A stretch of DNA of 64,000 nucleotides from Fluviicola sp. (GTDB lineage Bacteria; Bacteroidota; Bacteroidia; Flavobacteriales_D; Crocinitomicaceae). Positions 9,677 to 20,018 of the stretch are shown one piece after another (position 1 is the stretch's first letter; every line of letters starts with the position of its first letter). The stretch spans positions 1,116,001 through 1,180,000 of the forward strand of contig NZ_JBCNJT010000002.1 in NCBI RefSeq assembly GCF_039596395.1, read 5' to 3'. A program made the position numbers and the translations under genes. The notes beneath the pieces were generated by a model. It saw nothing but the letters and a program-made list of their open reading frames with translations. It searched no databases and was not told where the DNA came from.

Positions 9677-9684
9677 TACCTTTG
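9677..9684 (+). promoter_or_regulatory. -7 box TACCTTTG upstream of ileS
   Basis: An exact TANNTTTG match 38 nt before the ATG of ileS. A -33 TTTG is not evident at 19-22 nt upstream. I looked for a T-box leader in 9560-9722 and did not find one. Confidence 0.5.
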
Positions 9685-9722
9685 CATCTGTTTGAAAATT
9701 ACCTTTAATCGATTTAAAGTTT

Positions 9723-12700
9723 ATGAGTCAGAAGTATAACGAGTATTCAGGACTGAATTTGCCGAACGTTGCGCAATCAGTTCTTGAAAAGTGGAAAAAT
9801 GAGCGCGTTTTTGAAGCTTCCATCTCGACAAGAGAAGGGGCGGAGCCGTTTGTTTTCTTTGAAGGGCCGCCATCAGCAAACGGGCTGCCGGGTATTCACC
9901 ACGTAATGGCTCGCTCGATTAAAGATATTTTTTGCCGCTACCAAACGCTGAAAGGAAAACAGGTAAAGCGTAAAGCCGGTTGGGATACGCACGGCCTTCC
10001 TGTGGAATTAGGTGTGGAAAAAGAACTGGGAATTACCAAAGAAGACATCGGGAAGAAGATCTCGGTGGACGATTATAACAAGGCATGCCGGGAGGCGGTG
10101 ATGCGCTACACGGATATCTGGAACCGTTTGACGGAAGAAATGGGGTATTGGGTCGATATGGATGATCCGTACATTACCTATGATCCGAAATACATGGAAT
10201 CAGTTTGGTGGTTGCTTGGCCAGTTATACGAAAAGAATTTACTGTACAAAGGATATACGATCCAGCCGTATTCACCGATGGCGGGTACGGGGCTTTCCTC
10301 TCACGAGTTGAACCAGCCGGGTTGCTACCGCGATGTGAAAGATACGACGGTTGTGGCACAGTTTAAAATAAAAGATGGGCAAGAATTGCCGTTCCATGAC
10401 AATGTAGGTACGCAAGGCATTGCGTACCTACTTGCATGGACAACAACTCCGTGGACTTTGTCTTCAAACACCGCTTTGTGTGTGGGCCCGAATATCGAAT
10501 ACGTATTGGTTTCGACATTTAATCCTTATACGCATGAACCGATCCAGGTTGTTTTGGCGAAAGACCTCCTTTCCGCACATTTCGGAAAAGGATTTGTTGC
10601 TGTTGAAACAGAAGCTGAATTGAGCAGCTACGAAGCAGGGGCAAAACAAATCCCGTTTGTGGTACTTGGTTCGTGCAAAGGTTCTGACCTGGTCGGAATC
10701 CGTTACGAACAACTGTTGCCGGGCGCATTACCGTATGAAAATGCGGATCAGGCTTTCCGTGTTATTTCCGGAGATTTCGTAACGACCTCGGATGGTACGG
10801 GAATCGTGCACATTGCGCCTACTTTCGGTGCGGATGATGCGCGCGTGGCTGCAGAATCAGGAGTTCCTGCGATGCTTGTTCTGGATGAGAAAGGTGTTCC
10901 GGTTCCTTTGGTGGATTTACGCGGACGTTTCCGCCCGGAAGTTTCCGATCCGCTTTTCGGTTTGGGAGGTGAATATGTGAAAGCAGATTACCTGACAGAC
11001 GAAGAAACGGAAGCTGAATTTCAAAAACAGCGCGCAGGATTGAAGTCTGTGATCCCGGATTTGAAAGCATACATGTCGGTGGATGAGCGCATTGCTCTGA
11101 AACTGAAAATCGAGAACAAAGCATTTAAGATCGAGAAATACGAACACAGTTACCCGCATTGCTGGAGAACAGATAAATCCGTTTTGTACTATCCGCTGGA
11201 TTCTTGGTTTATCAAAGTGACCAACGTGAAAGAGCGCATGATTGCTCTGAACAATACGATCAACTGGAAACCGGCTTCTACAGGAAGCGGGCGTTTCGGG
11301 GAATGGTTGAAAAATGCCAACGACTGGAACCTTTCCCGTTCCCGTTATTGGGGAATTCCGATCCCGATCTGGTCAACAGAAGACGGTGATGAGCGCGTTT
11401 GTATTTCGTCCGTAGAACAATTGAAAGCGGAATGCGAAAAAGCGGTTTCGGCTGGTTTCATGACTGCAAACCCGTTGGAAGGATTTAAACCGAATAATTT
11501 CTCGAAGGAGAACTACGCACAAATCGATCTGCATAAAAATTATGTGGATGAAATTACACTGGTTTCTGCTTCCGGAAAGCCGATGAAGCGCGAAAGTGAT
11601 CTGATCGATGTGTGGTTCGATTCGGGAGCGATGCCGTATGCACAATGGCATTATCCGTTCGAGAATAAAGAATTGATTGACAATAACCGCTCGTATCCTG
11701 CAGATTTTATTGCGGAAGGGGTGGACCAAACGCGCGGATGGTTCTACACGTTGCATGCAATTGCTACGATGTGTTTTGATTCGGTGGCCTACAAGAATGT
11801 TGTTTCCAACGGGTTGGTACTGGACAAGGACGGACAGAAAATGTCCAAGCGTTTAGGAAATGCCGTAGATCCGTTTGAAACCTTGTCGAAATACGGTCCG
11901 GATGCGACGCGCTGGTACATGATTACCAATGCGCAGCCGTGGGACAACCTGAAGTTCGATACAGATGGAATTTCGGAAGTGCAGCGCAAATTCTTCGGAA
12001 CGCTTTACAACACGTATTCATTCTTTGCATTGTATGCAAACATTGACGGGTTTAATTATTCGGAAGCAGAAATTCCGTTGGAAGAGCGTCCGGAAATCGA
12101 CCGCTGGATTTTGTCGAAACTGAATTCATTGATTGCTCAGGTAGATGAGGCTTATGCTTCTTTCGAACCGACGAAAGCAGGCCGTTTGATCCAGGATTTC
12201 GTAACGGATCAGTTGTCGAATTGGTATGTACGCCTTTGCCGCAGACGTTTTTGGAAGGGTGATTACGAAGCAGATAAGATCTCGGCATACCAAACATTAT
12301 ACACCTGTCTGGAAGCAGTTGCGATCATGGGTTCACCGATTGCACCGTTCTATCTGGATCAGTTATTCTCGGATCTGAATGAGCTTTCGGGCCGTCATCC
12401 GGTGAATTCGGTTCATTTGGCATTCTTCCCGAAATCGAACACAGACCTGATCGATTTGGAACTGGAAGCACAAATGGAAATTGCTCAGAACGTTTCTTCT
12501 CTGGTACTCGGATTGCGTGCGAAAGAGAAAATCCGTGTGCGTCAGCCGCTTCAAAAGATCATGGTTCCTGTTCTGAATGCCCAGTTTGCTAAAAATATCG
12601 AGCACGTTCAGGCATTGATCCTTTCAGAAGTGAATGTGAAAGAACTGGAATTGCTGGATGCATCGAATAATGTCTTTGTGAAATCCATCAAAGCCAATTT

Positions 12701-13202
12701 CAAGACCATCGGGCCGAAATACGGAAAACAGATGAAGTCTATTGCTGCTTTGGTAGCACAAATGGACCAGGATGGTATTGCGCAAATCGAGCAAAACCAA
12801 GGCTGGAGAGGACAAGTTGACGGAGAAGAAGTAATCCTTGACTTGAGCGATTTTGAAATCCGGGCGGAAGACATTCCGGGATGGTTGGTTGCGTCTGAAA
12901 ACGGGTTGACCGTTGCTTTGGATTCGACTATTACCGAGTCTTTGCGTATGGAAGGAGTTGCCAGGGAATTGGTGAACCGTATCCAGAACCTGCGCAAGGA
13001 TTCCGGATTGGAGGTTACGGACAAAATCCGTTTAACACTCAAATCTTCCGAATTCATCCAGCTTGCAGCAGAAGCAAATAAGCAGTTTATCTGTGATGAG
13101 GTTCTGGCAACGGATTTAAAGATCACTTCCGATTCTTTCGAAGGACTTTCTACAGATATAGAAGAAGATGCGGATACATTGATCCGTGTGGATAAGATCT
13201 GA
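9723..13202 (+). CDS. ileS: Isoleucyl-tRNA synthetase, type 2, with GIHH signature
   Basis: Charges tRNA-Ile. The 1159-residue protein has the class I catalytic core, the CP1 editing domain (about residues 200-400, with GWDTHGLPVE before it) and KMSKR at 706-710. The long C-terminal part, without the zinc finger of the usual bacterial enzyme, marks the eukaryote-like IleRS2 type. The class I signature reads G57-I-H-H60 (in ANGLPGIHHVMA) instead of HxGH, that is, the first and third residues are exchanged. As I recall from published work, this GXHH exchange defines IleRS2 enzymes that are hyper-resistant to mupirocin; resistance here is therefore an inference. It is the only ileS in the window and looks intact. 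Confidence 0.95.
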   Translation: MSQKYNEYSGLNLPNVAQSVLEKWKNERVFEASISTREGAEPFVFFEGPPSANGLPGIHHVMARSIKDIFCRYQTLKGKQVKRKAGWDTHGLPVELGVEKELGITKEDIGKKISVDDYNKACREAVMRYTDIWNRLTEEMGYWVDMDDPYITYDPKYMESVWWLLGQLYEKNLLYKGYTIQPYSPMAGTGLSSHELNQPGCYRDVKDTTVVAQFKIKDGQELPFHDNVGTQGIAYLLAWTTTPWTLSSNTALCVGPNIEYVLVSTFNPYTHEPIQVVLAKDLLSAHFGKGFVAVETEAELSSYEAGAKQIPFVVLGSCKGSDLVGIRYEQLLPGALPYENADQAFRVISGDFVTTSDGTGIVHIAPTFGADDARVAAESGVPAMLVLDEKGVPVPLVDLRGRFRPEVSDPLFGLGGEYVKADYLTDEETEAEFQKQRAGLKSVIPDLKAYMSVDERIALKLKIENKAFKIEKYEHSYPHCWRTDKSVLYYPLDSWFIKVTNVKERMIALNNTINWKPASTGSGRFGEWLKNANDWNLSRSRYWGIPIPIWSTEDGDERVCISSVEQLKAECEKAVSAGFMTANPLEGFKPNNFSKENYAQIDLHKNYVDEITLVSASGKPMKRESDLIDVWFDSGAMPYAQWHYPFENKELIDNNRSYPADFIAEGVDQTRGWFYTLHAIATMCFDSVAYKNVVSNGLVLDKDGQKMSKRLGNAVDPFETLSKYGPDATRWYMITNAQPWDNLKFDTDGISEVQRKFFGTLYNTYSFFALYANIDGFNYSEAEIPLEERPEIDRWILSKLNSLIAQVDEAYASFEPTKAGRLIQDFVTDQLSNWYVRLCRRRFWKGDYEADKISAYQTLYTCLEAVAIMGSPIAPFYLDQLFSDLNELSGRHPVNSVHLAFFPKSNTDLIDLELEAQMEIAQNVSSLVLGLRAKEKIRVRQPLQKIMVPVLNAQFAKNIEHVQALILSEVNVKELELLDASNNVFVKSIKANFKTIGPKYGKQMKSIAALVAQMDQDGIAQIEQNQGWRGQVDGEEVILDLSDFEIRAEDIPGWLVASENGLTVALDSTITESLRMEGVARELVNRIQNLRKDSGLEVTDKIRLTLKSSEFIQLAAEANKQFICDEVLATDLKITSDSFEGLSTDIEEDADTLIRVDKI

Positions 13203-13219
13203 TTTTAAAAGAATAAATT

Positions 13220-13245
13220 AAAAGGCCTTCATTTGAGGGCCTTTT
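13220..13245 (+). terminator. intrinsic terminator of ileS
   Basis: AAAAGGCC pairs with GGCCTTTT across a 10-nt loop, followed by Ts, 18 nt after the ileS stop. Confidence 0.8.
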
Positions 13246-13303
13246 TCCAACTAACCGGAGCAATTTTCCGTTCAGGACAATAACCATAATAAATCAAAAA
13301 ACC

Positions 13304-14962
13304 ATGGTAAACAGATTACTAGTTATCTTTTTTCTTTTCTGCTCAACAATCTATGCACAGGATTTGGGGTGGACTATTTCCAATGAGGGTGCAACATCGA
13401 ACGGATCTTATGTGGAAATAGATGCTGCCGGAAATGTTTATGTATATGGAAGTTTTTCGGATAGCGTGGATTTGGATCCATCTGCAGGAGTTGCACAATA
13501 CACTACTATTAATTCAGTAACTGAACCCTATCTGGCAAAATATGATCGCTCCGGGAATTATTTGTGGTCTAAAAAAATGACGGGTTTTCTGCCCCAGGGC
13601 AGTGAACGGGATTTAATGGTGCTTGATTCACAGGGAAATATTTTGCTTGCTGTGAATTTTCAAGATTCGCTGGTTGATTTGAATGATAGTACTTATTACT
13701 CTTTGGCCGGTTCTCGGGACATGGGAATTCTGAAATTAGACGGAAATGGAAATCAGTTATGGTTTAAGCTTGTACAAAGTAGTTCAAACGAGTGGTTCCA
13801 TTTTATTGATAACGATAATCAGGATCACCTTTTGTTGAGCGGATCATTCACCGGAGCTTTGGATGTTGATCCTGGTTCCGGTACCGAAATCATTTCGCCT
13901 GACAGCTATGTAGGAAACTTCCTCTTGAAGCTGGACGAATCGGGAGCATTTGAATGGGTTAGGACCTGGAATGAAGGAATAGGTGTATCGGACCTGGTAA
14001 TTGATACTTCCCGGAATATCTGGATTACCGGTAGTTTCATGGATACGGTCGATTTAGATCCATCTGCGGGTGATTTCACGGTGCAGAATCCGTCGAGTAA
14101 TCCACAGTCTTTTGTCTTGAAATTAACCCCGGACGGAAATTTTACGTGGGCAAAAACAATTGTAAGCACGATTCTGGCTTATTCGGACAGAATAGCCTTA
14201 ACTGCAAACAATGAAGCAATAATCGGAGGACGTTATCAGGGCATGGTACAAATGGGTTCCGAAACCTATAATTTGCCCAACAATTTGAATGCGTATTTGT
14301 TGAAGCTCGATGAAAACGGTACGGTGCAATGGTCTCGTAACATCCAATGCCAGGGAGTTAATTCAATCTCGGAAATAAAAGTCTTAAGTGATGGAACCAT
14401 CTTATTTTTAGGGAGCTTTTATGACACGACTTACTTTATGGCGCCAACTACCGGCTTGCAACTGATTCCGAATAATCCCTACGATACGTATTGTGCCTGG
14501 TACAACAGTGCCGGAGACGTAAGATGGGCAACGCGTTTTGAGGGAACCGGGGGCATATTAGTGATGGATCTTGCAAAAGATTCGGGGGATACCGTAGTAA
14601 TGACCGGATTTTACACCGGCGATTTTGATTTTAACCTGGGACCTGCAGTAGAAGCCGAAACAACTCAAAGCTATTACCACGGTTTTGTAAAGAAAATGTA
14701 TTTCGATAAACTGATTTCCCTGGGAATCGAAAAGAAGAAAAGCATACAAATCTCCTATTCAAATCCTGTGAATGATCGTTTATTATACCAATCAGATTCA
14801 AAAATTGAGAAAGCATCTGTTTTTTCCCTGAATGGCTCATTAGTCAGAGAAATAAATGCTCCCGCAGGAGAGATTGATTTTCAGGGAATTGAATCAGGGA
14901 TGTATTTGGTTCATTTCGAATCCGGTGAGGGAATAGTTACAGCAAGAATTGTTCGTTTATAA
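13304..14962 (+). CDS. Secreted T9SS cargo with SBBP-like repeats
   Basis: A 552-residue exported protein with a signal peptide ending near STIYAQ. The body consists of repeated beta units with DAAGNVYVYGSF, KYDRSGN and DLDPSAG motifs, the pattern of SBBP-type beta-propeller repeats. The last 80 residues (NPVNDRLLY, GSLVREINAP, GMYLVHFES) form a type A C-terminal sorting domain, so the protein should cross the outer membrane through the type IX system and be attached or released at the surface. No enzyme motif was seen; a structural or adhesive role is likely. Confidence 0.8.
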   Translation: MVNRLLVIFFLFCSTIYAQDLGWTISNEGATSNGSYVEIDAAGNVYVYGSFSDSVDLDPSAGVAQYTTINSVTEPYLAKYDRSGNYLWSKKMTGFLPQGSERDLMVLDSQGNILLAVNFQDSLVDLNDSTYYSLAGSRDMGILKLDGNGNQLWFKLVQSSSNEWFHFIDNDNQDHLLLSGSFTGALDVDPGSGTEIISPDSYVGNFLLKLDESGAFEWVRTWNEGIGVSDLVIDTSRNIWITGSFMDTVDLDPSAGDFTVQNPSSNPQSFVLKLTPDGNFTWAKTIVSTILAYSDRIALTANNEAIIGGRYQGMVQMGSETYNLPNNLNAYLLKLDENGTVQWSRNIQCQGVNSISEIKVLSDGTILFLGSFYDTTYFMAPTTGLQLIPNNPYDTYCAWYNSAGDVRWATRFEGTGGILVMDLAKDSGDTVVMTGFYTGDFDFNLGPAVEAETTQSYYHGFVKKMYFDKLISLGIEKKKSIQISYSNPVNDRLLYQSDSKIEKASVFSLNGSLVREINAPAGEIDFQGIESGMYLVHFESGEGIVTARIVRL

Positions 14963-15050
14963 GAGAAAAGAACTTAAATCTTTCATATTTCAGGGATTGA
15001 AATACCGGTTACTTCATTTGTCTTAGTAATTTTAAGTCAAAGACCGGGAA

Positions 15051-17081
15051 ATGCAATTGTTTAGAAAAAGCAGAAGGAAAGAACTGGACGAGTTATTCGA
15101 TGATTTTTACAACGAAGCGGATTACACGTCGAACAACCTGGAATTCCTGGTTGACCTGGTTGCTCACTTTCGCCCGGAAAAAATAGACAAAGAGAAACCG
15201 GTTAGCATTCAGCCGCTTTTGGATTACCTGAACGAGCACGCTGTAAGGCGTTACGCGATGGCTGTTTATTTGCGGAATGTATTCAAAAACCGCAAATTCA
15301 CGTCTATTCTGACGGATTCCGGGATAATCCGGGATGCATATTTTCTGCGGGAAGTGCGGGAACGTTTGGCTTCAAAAATATTACCCGAACAACCGGAACC
15401 GGACACGTTACAGTTTTTACTGAACCAGGTTTTTTACAAGCAGAATGACTTTGAGTGGATCCAGGAAATTGCTTTGCCGGAAATCAATGAATTGATCGTA
15501 TTGCTTGATTTAAGTACGATCTACGATGCGGAAGAAGCAAGTCAGCATTCACCGGTCACGGAAATCATCAGCGGGATCAGTTTGCTCATTCAGCGGATCA
15601 GCGGAAGAGCGCTGGAACAGGATGTACTGATCATGGTTCCGGAATACGAAAATGTGGAAAGTCCGTTTGAACTGTTTGAAAAGAAACTGGATATCATCGT
15701 TTCAAAAATTGTTCAGCAACGCCATTTTTCGGTTTCGGCCACAGACCCCGATTTTCAGGATTTGATCCAATTGCTTCAGGGCTGTCACCAGATTATCAAT
15801 ACTGCTTTTGATAACAGTGCGAAGTTTGGTATTTCCATTCGCGTGAACCAGAGTTTGCTGCGTATCCGGCAGCAGCTATTCCGTATAGAAGCATTATTGC
15901 CCTTATTGGCTACGGATTCGAAAGAGGACCAGCGCGATAATTCGATTTACCTGGCGATCCGGCTGATCAAATACAATTGCCGCAAGAACAACATCCGCAG
16001 GTTGATGCTGGATAGTACGCAGACAATCGCTTACGAAGTAACTCAGCATACGGCAAAAACGGGAGAACATTACATTACCGAATCGAAAAAGGAATACCGG
16101 CACATGTTGTTGACTGCCATGGGCGGAGGATTGATAGTGGGTTTTTTGTGTTTGTTCAAAGTAGTACTAAGTAAAGCAGAGGTGAGCGATTTCGGACATG
16201 CTTTATTGTACAGCCTGAATTATGCGTTCGGGTTTATCGTAATCTATTTGCTGGGATTTACCCTGGCAACCAAACAACCGGCCATGACCGCAGCTGCTAT
16301 CGTCAAATCCATTGAGAACAGATTGTCGGATTCGGTCCATGATACCGACAGGCACCGTTCTTTTGCCATTTTATTTTCGCATTTGTTCCGGTCACAGTTT
16401 ATTGCTTTTGTGGGAAATGTGTTCGTGGCCTTTCCGGTTGCCATGCTATTGATCTGGTTGTTGCAGGGAATGGCAGGTTTTCACATCGTGGATGAAGCCA
16501 AAAGCGAACATTTAATGACCGATCTGAATCCCATTGCGTCCTGGGCAATCCTGCATGCGGCGATTGCAGGAGTGTTCCTGTTCCTGGCGGGAATTATTTC
16601 AGGATCGATCTCCAACAAGATCAAGCACAAAAAGATTTACAACCGGGTTAAGGAGCATCCTGTGCTGAAGATTTCCTTAGGAAAAGAGAACGCCAAACGT
16701 TTTGCGGAATGGATTGAAGCAAAATGGGCCGGAGTGGCATCCAATTTCTGGTTCGGAGTATTTCTCGGCTCTACTGCATCAATCGGGATTTTTCTCGGAT
16801 TGAACCTCGATATCCGGCACATTACATTTGCTGCGGGCAACATGGCCCTCGGATTATTTGGCGGTCATTTTGAAATTGGTTGGTATCCGGTTGTGATGGG
16901 AATCATCGGAATAGGAATTATAGGTTTTGTAAATTTCATTGTAAGCTTTGCCCTTTCACTTTGGCTGGCGCTGCGTTCCCGTGATATTCCAATTTCCGAA
17001 CTGAAGTATTTATTCCTTTCCGTTTGGGTATATTTCAGGCAAAAACCACTTGCATTTTTCCTTCCCCTGAAGAATTCTTGA
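15051..17081 (+). CDS. Gcr-like multi-pass membrane protein ('site-specific recombinase' family)
   Basis: A 676-residue protein with a long helical cytoplasmic N-terminal half and a C-terminal half with about six to seven membrane helices (for example around residues 350-370, 385-405, 460-480, 500-525). The sequence pattern fits the gonococcal Gcr family (Pfam SpecificRecomb), a name given from an early genetic test. No catalytic residues of Ser or Tyr recombinases can be seen, and a membrane protein is a poor fit for a recombinase, so the annotated name should not be taken as function. It is transcribed alone. Confidence 0.7.
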   Translation: MQLFRKSRRKELDELFDDFYNEADYTSNNLEFLVDLVAHFRPEKIDKEKPVSIQPLLDYLNEHAVRRYAMAVYLRNVFKNRKFTSILTDSGIIRDAYFLREVRERLASKILPEQPEPDTLQFLLNQVFYKQNDFEWIQEIALPEINELIVLLDLSTIYDAEEASQHSPVTEIISGISLLIQRISGRALEQDVLIMVPEYENVESPFELFEKKLDIIVSKIVQQRHFSVSATDPDFQDLIQLLQGCHQIINTAFDNSAKFGISIRVNQSLLRIRQQLFRIEALLPLLATDSKEDQRDNSIYLAIRLIKYNCRKNNIRRLMLDSTQTIAYEVTQHTAKTGEHYITESKKEYRHMLLTAMGGGLIVGFLCLFKVVLSKAEVSDFGHALLYSLNYAFGFIVIYLLGFTLATKQPAMTAAAIVKSIENRLSDSVHDTDRHRSFAILFSHLFRSQFIAFVGNVFVAFPVAMLLIWLLQGMAGFHIVDEAKSEHLMTDLNPIASWAILHAAIAGVFLFLAGIISGSISNKIKHKKIYNRVKEHPVLKISLGKENAKRFAEWIEAKWAGVASNFWFGVFLGSTASIGIFLGLNLDIRHITFAAGNMALGLFGGHFEIGWYPVVMGIIGIGIIGFVNFIVSFALSLWLALRSRDIPISELKYLFLSVWVYFRQKPLAFFLPLKNS

Positions 17082-17205
17082 CAAGATCAGTAATTGCTGT
17101 ATCAATTGTTAAAAATCAACGTATTTACTCGTTCAAAATGTTAAATTCTTTAGAAATAAGGCACTGATTCCCTATATTCGAGGCACATTAATTTATTAAC
17201 TTACT

Positions 17206-19917
17206 ATGAAAAAATCATTACTGGTTCTCTCGCTTCTGGCGGGAGGTACTTGGAGTTTTGCGCAACAGGGCGCTAAAATGGGGTTAAGTCATGTTTCAAA
17301 TCCTCAACTCAGACAAGTGCCAACTTCTTCCTCACCATCACAGGTTAAAACATTAATTTGTCAGGATACATTGCGGTATCCGCAGGCAAAAGAGCAGATT
17401 TTGGGAACAGACAATTTTTACACATTCAATGCGTACGCATCGGATAACGAGTCGATTTCCCAAACCTATCTGAATTCCGGAAGTTTGACAATTACCGGGA
17501 TTGAATTCTATGGTGCGAAAGCCACAACAGGTGCTGCATCAGTTATCGTAAATGCGGCGATTTACAACGTGAATGCTTCCAATGTACCGACAACCTTAGT
17601 TGGAAGTGGCAATGTTACCATTACTGCTACGGCATACGGTTATCGCTATGTAACTTTCGCTTCTCCGGTTACGGTTACAGGAAATTATGCCATTGTTCTT
17701 ACACCGACCAATGCAAACAGTATTTTGAATTTCTATGTGACGGATCTTGCTCCGGGACAAACTTACGATGAAGACTTTTTACGCTACAAATCCTCTTATT
17801 ACCCGAATTCTGCCGGTGCTTATGTGAGTGTTCCGGTGTTGACAAATGATGCAACGAATTTCCCCGGAAATGGTACAACACTTCCTCCCGGCCCATACAA
17901 TTTTGAATTATTGGCTGGTCCGATCGTGAATTACTCCATCAATACGCAATTCACTACTTCTGCAACTACAGTTTGCCAGGGAACACCGGTTACTTACACA
18001 AACGGAACAACCCCAACGTCAATCCTGGGTAACAGAATGTCGAACTTTAACGTGTTTATGTCTTATTTCGGATTAGCAACGTCGGATTCTACTTACGTCT
18101 ACGATATGGATAACATGTCGCCGTATATCTGGAACGGTACAACGACCTATACACATCCGGCTGCAGGAACTTACGACGTGATGCTGGTAACAATCGGTGG
18201 ATTCTTTAACAGCTGCGTGGACAACACCACACACACCATTACTGTGAACCCTGCACCTGCAGTTCCTACAGTTACGCCTGGCGGGCCAACTGCATTTTGT
18301 CCGGGGGGCAGTGTAGTCCTCACTTCATCTGCTGCTACAGGAAATACCTGGTCAAACGGTGCAACAACCCAATCCATTACAGTAAGCACAGCAGGAACTT
18401 ATACCGTTACGGCAACAGCAACCGGATGTACTTCCGCGGCTTCAGCAGGACAAACAATTACCATTAATCCGTTGGATAATGCTACTTATACTTATCCGAC
18501 CAACTCTATTTGTGATGCTTCTCCAAACCAGATCCCAACTACTTCCGTAGCGGGTACATTCTCTGCTACACCGGCGGGACTGGTATTTGCAAATACTTCA
18601 ACAGGGGAGATCAACGTGGCAGGAAGTACTGCCGGATCTTATTCGGTGACTTATACTACTTCCGGATCTTGTCCGAATACAAGTACTCAAACGGTTGTGA
18701 TTTCAGGAGCTCCGGATGCTACATTTACATACCCGCAAACCAGCTACTGTACGAACGGAACGAATCCTGGCCCGGTATACGGTGCGGGAGCAAGTGCAGG
18801 ATCATTCAGTTCTACTGCAGGATTGGTGATCAATGCTTCTACAGGAGTGATCAATTTAGCTTCCAGTAACGCGGGAACTTATACCGTAACAAATTCGATT
18901 GCTGCCAACGGTTCTTGTCCGGCAGATGCTCAGACATTCAGTGTAACGATCGCTGCTACACCAACTGCTGCTGTTTCAGGTGGCGGAACACAATGTGGTA
19001 CAGGTTCTTTCCCGGTAAACGTTGCTTTGACCGGAGCGGGCCCATGGGATATTACATATTCTGACGGTACAACACCAACAACTGTTACGGGAGTTACTGC
19101 TTCTCCGTATGTAATTACTGCAACTGCAAACGGAACTTATACGGTTTCAAACGTGACCATGGGCGGATGTTCTGCTGCAGGTACAGGAACTGCTTCTGTG
19201 GTATTCAATACAAACCCTACAGTAACATTTACTCCGGTTGGAAACTTGTGTGACAATGCAAGCCCTGTAACATTGAGTGCTTCTCCTGCAGGAGGAATGT
19301 TCTCCGGTTCAACAGGAGTTTCAGGTTCTACTTTTAATCCGGCCGGATTAACAGCAGGTTCAATCACTTTGACTTATAACTATACGGATGCAAACGGATG
19401 TATGGGATCTGCAACTTCTACATTTACTTTGAATGCAGCTCCGACAGCTTCACTTGCAGCATTTACGAATGTATGTATTCAGGATCCGTCATTTGGCCTG
19501 ACTGGAGGTCTTCCAGCCGGAGGAACTTATAGCGGTGCAGGTGTAACAGGAGGAAATTTCGACCCTGCAACAGCTGGAGTAGGTTTGCAAACCATTACTT
19601 ATACGGTAACTTCCAACGGATGTTCAGACGCGATCTCTCAGACAATTACGGTAGAAGATTGTGCAGGAATCGAAGAATTGGCTGATTTCGGATTGGAAGT
19701 TTATCCGAACCCTGCAAATTCGGTAGTGATGATTAAAACCGGAAAAGACGTAACGTTCTCTATGATCTCCGAAGATGGGAAAATGGTTTACCCGGCATCT
19801 TCTTTGTCTATGAATACGGAAACACAATTGGAAGTTTCTCATTTGGCAAAGGGAATCTATTTCCTTCACTTTAGCAATGCTCAGGGAAGCGTTGTAGAAA
19901 AAGTGATCGTTAAATAA
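17206..19917 (+). CDS. Large secreted T9SS protein with Ig-like repeats
   Basis: A 903-residue Thr/Ser/Gly-rich protein with a signal peptide (about residues 1-19, ending in WSFAQ). An N-terminal domain of about 250 residues is followed by several immunoglobulin- or PKD-like units marked by repeated segments such as GTYTVTATAT, AGTYTVTN and GNLCDNAS; conserved Cys pairs occur in each. The C-terminus (VYPNPANSVVMI, then LAKGIYFLHFSN) is a type A T9SS sorting domain. It probably acts at the cell surface, in adhesion or as a matrix protein. The repeats are degenerate at DNA level. Confidence 0.8.
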   Translation: MKKSLLVLSLLAGGTWSFAQQGAKMGLSHVSNPQLRQVPTSSSPSQVKTLICQDTLRYPQAKEQILGTDNFYTFNAYASDNESISQTYLNSGSLTITGIEFYGAKATTGAASVIVNAAIYNVNASNVPTTLVGSGNVTITATAYGYRYVTFASPVTVTGNYAIVLTPTNANSILNFYVTDLAPGQTYDEDFLRYKSSYYPNSAGAYVSVPVLTNDATNFPGNGTTLPPGPYNFELLAGPIVNYSINTQFTTSATTVCQGTPVTYTNGTTPTSILGNRMSNFNVFMSYFGLATSDSTYVYDMDNMSPYIWNGTTTYTHPAAGTYDVMLVTIGGFFNSCVDNTTHTITVNPAPAVPTVTPGGPTAFCPGGSVVLTSSAATGNTWSNGATTQSITVSTAGTYTVTATATGCTSAASAGQTITINPLDNATYTYPTNSICDASPNQIPTTSVAGTFSATPAGLVFANTSTGEINVAGSTAGSYSVTYTTSGSCPNTSTQTVVISGAPDATFTYPQTSYCTNGTNPGPVYGAGASAGSFSSTAGLVINASTGVINLASSNAGTYTVTNSIAANGSCPADAQTFSVTIAATPTAAVSGGGTQCGTGSFPVNVALTGAGPWDITYSDGTTPTTVTGVTASPYVITATANGTYTVSNVTMGGCSAAGTGTASVVFNTNPTVTFTPVGNLCDNASPVTLSASPAGGMFSGSTGVSGSTFNPAGLTAGSITLTYNYTDANGCMGSATSTFTLNAAPTASLAAFTNVCIQDPSFGLTGGLPAGGTYSGAGVTGGNFDPATAGVGLQTITYTVTSNGCSDAISQTITVEDCAGIEELADFGLEVYPNPANSVVMIKTGKDVTFSMISEDGKMVYPASSLSMNTETQLEVSHLAKGIYFLHFSNAQGSVVEKVIVK

Positions 19918-19936
19918 AACCGGTCCATTGATTTTT

Positions 19937-19968
19937 AAAATGCCGTCTTCTCCGGGAGGCGGCATTTT
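19937..19968 (+). terminator. intrinsic terminator of the 903-residue protein gene
   Basis: AAAATGCCG and CGGCATTTT pair across a loop that itself contains the short complement TCTCC/GGGAG, followed by more Ts. Confidence 0.85.
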
Positions 19969-20018
19969 TTGTTGAAAGAGTGAAGGGATTTAAAGCATTT
20001 TCGCTAATTTCGGAATTC

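Noticed and set aside
9560-9722. T-box leader of ileS
   Set aside because: No specifier stem-loop, T-box motif or terminator/antiterminator pair could be found.
17206-19917. CRISPR or tandem DNA repeats in the Ig-like protein
   Set aside because: The repetition is at protein level and degenerate in DNA; no constant repeat-spacer unit exists.
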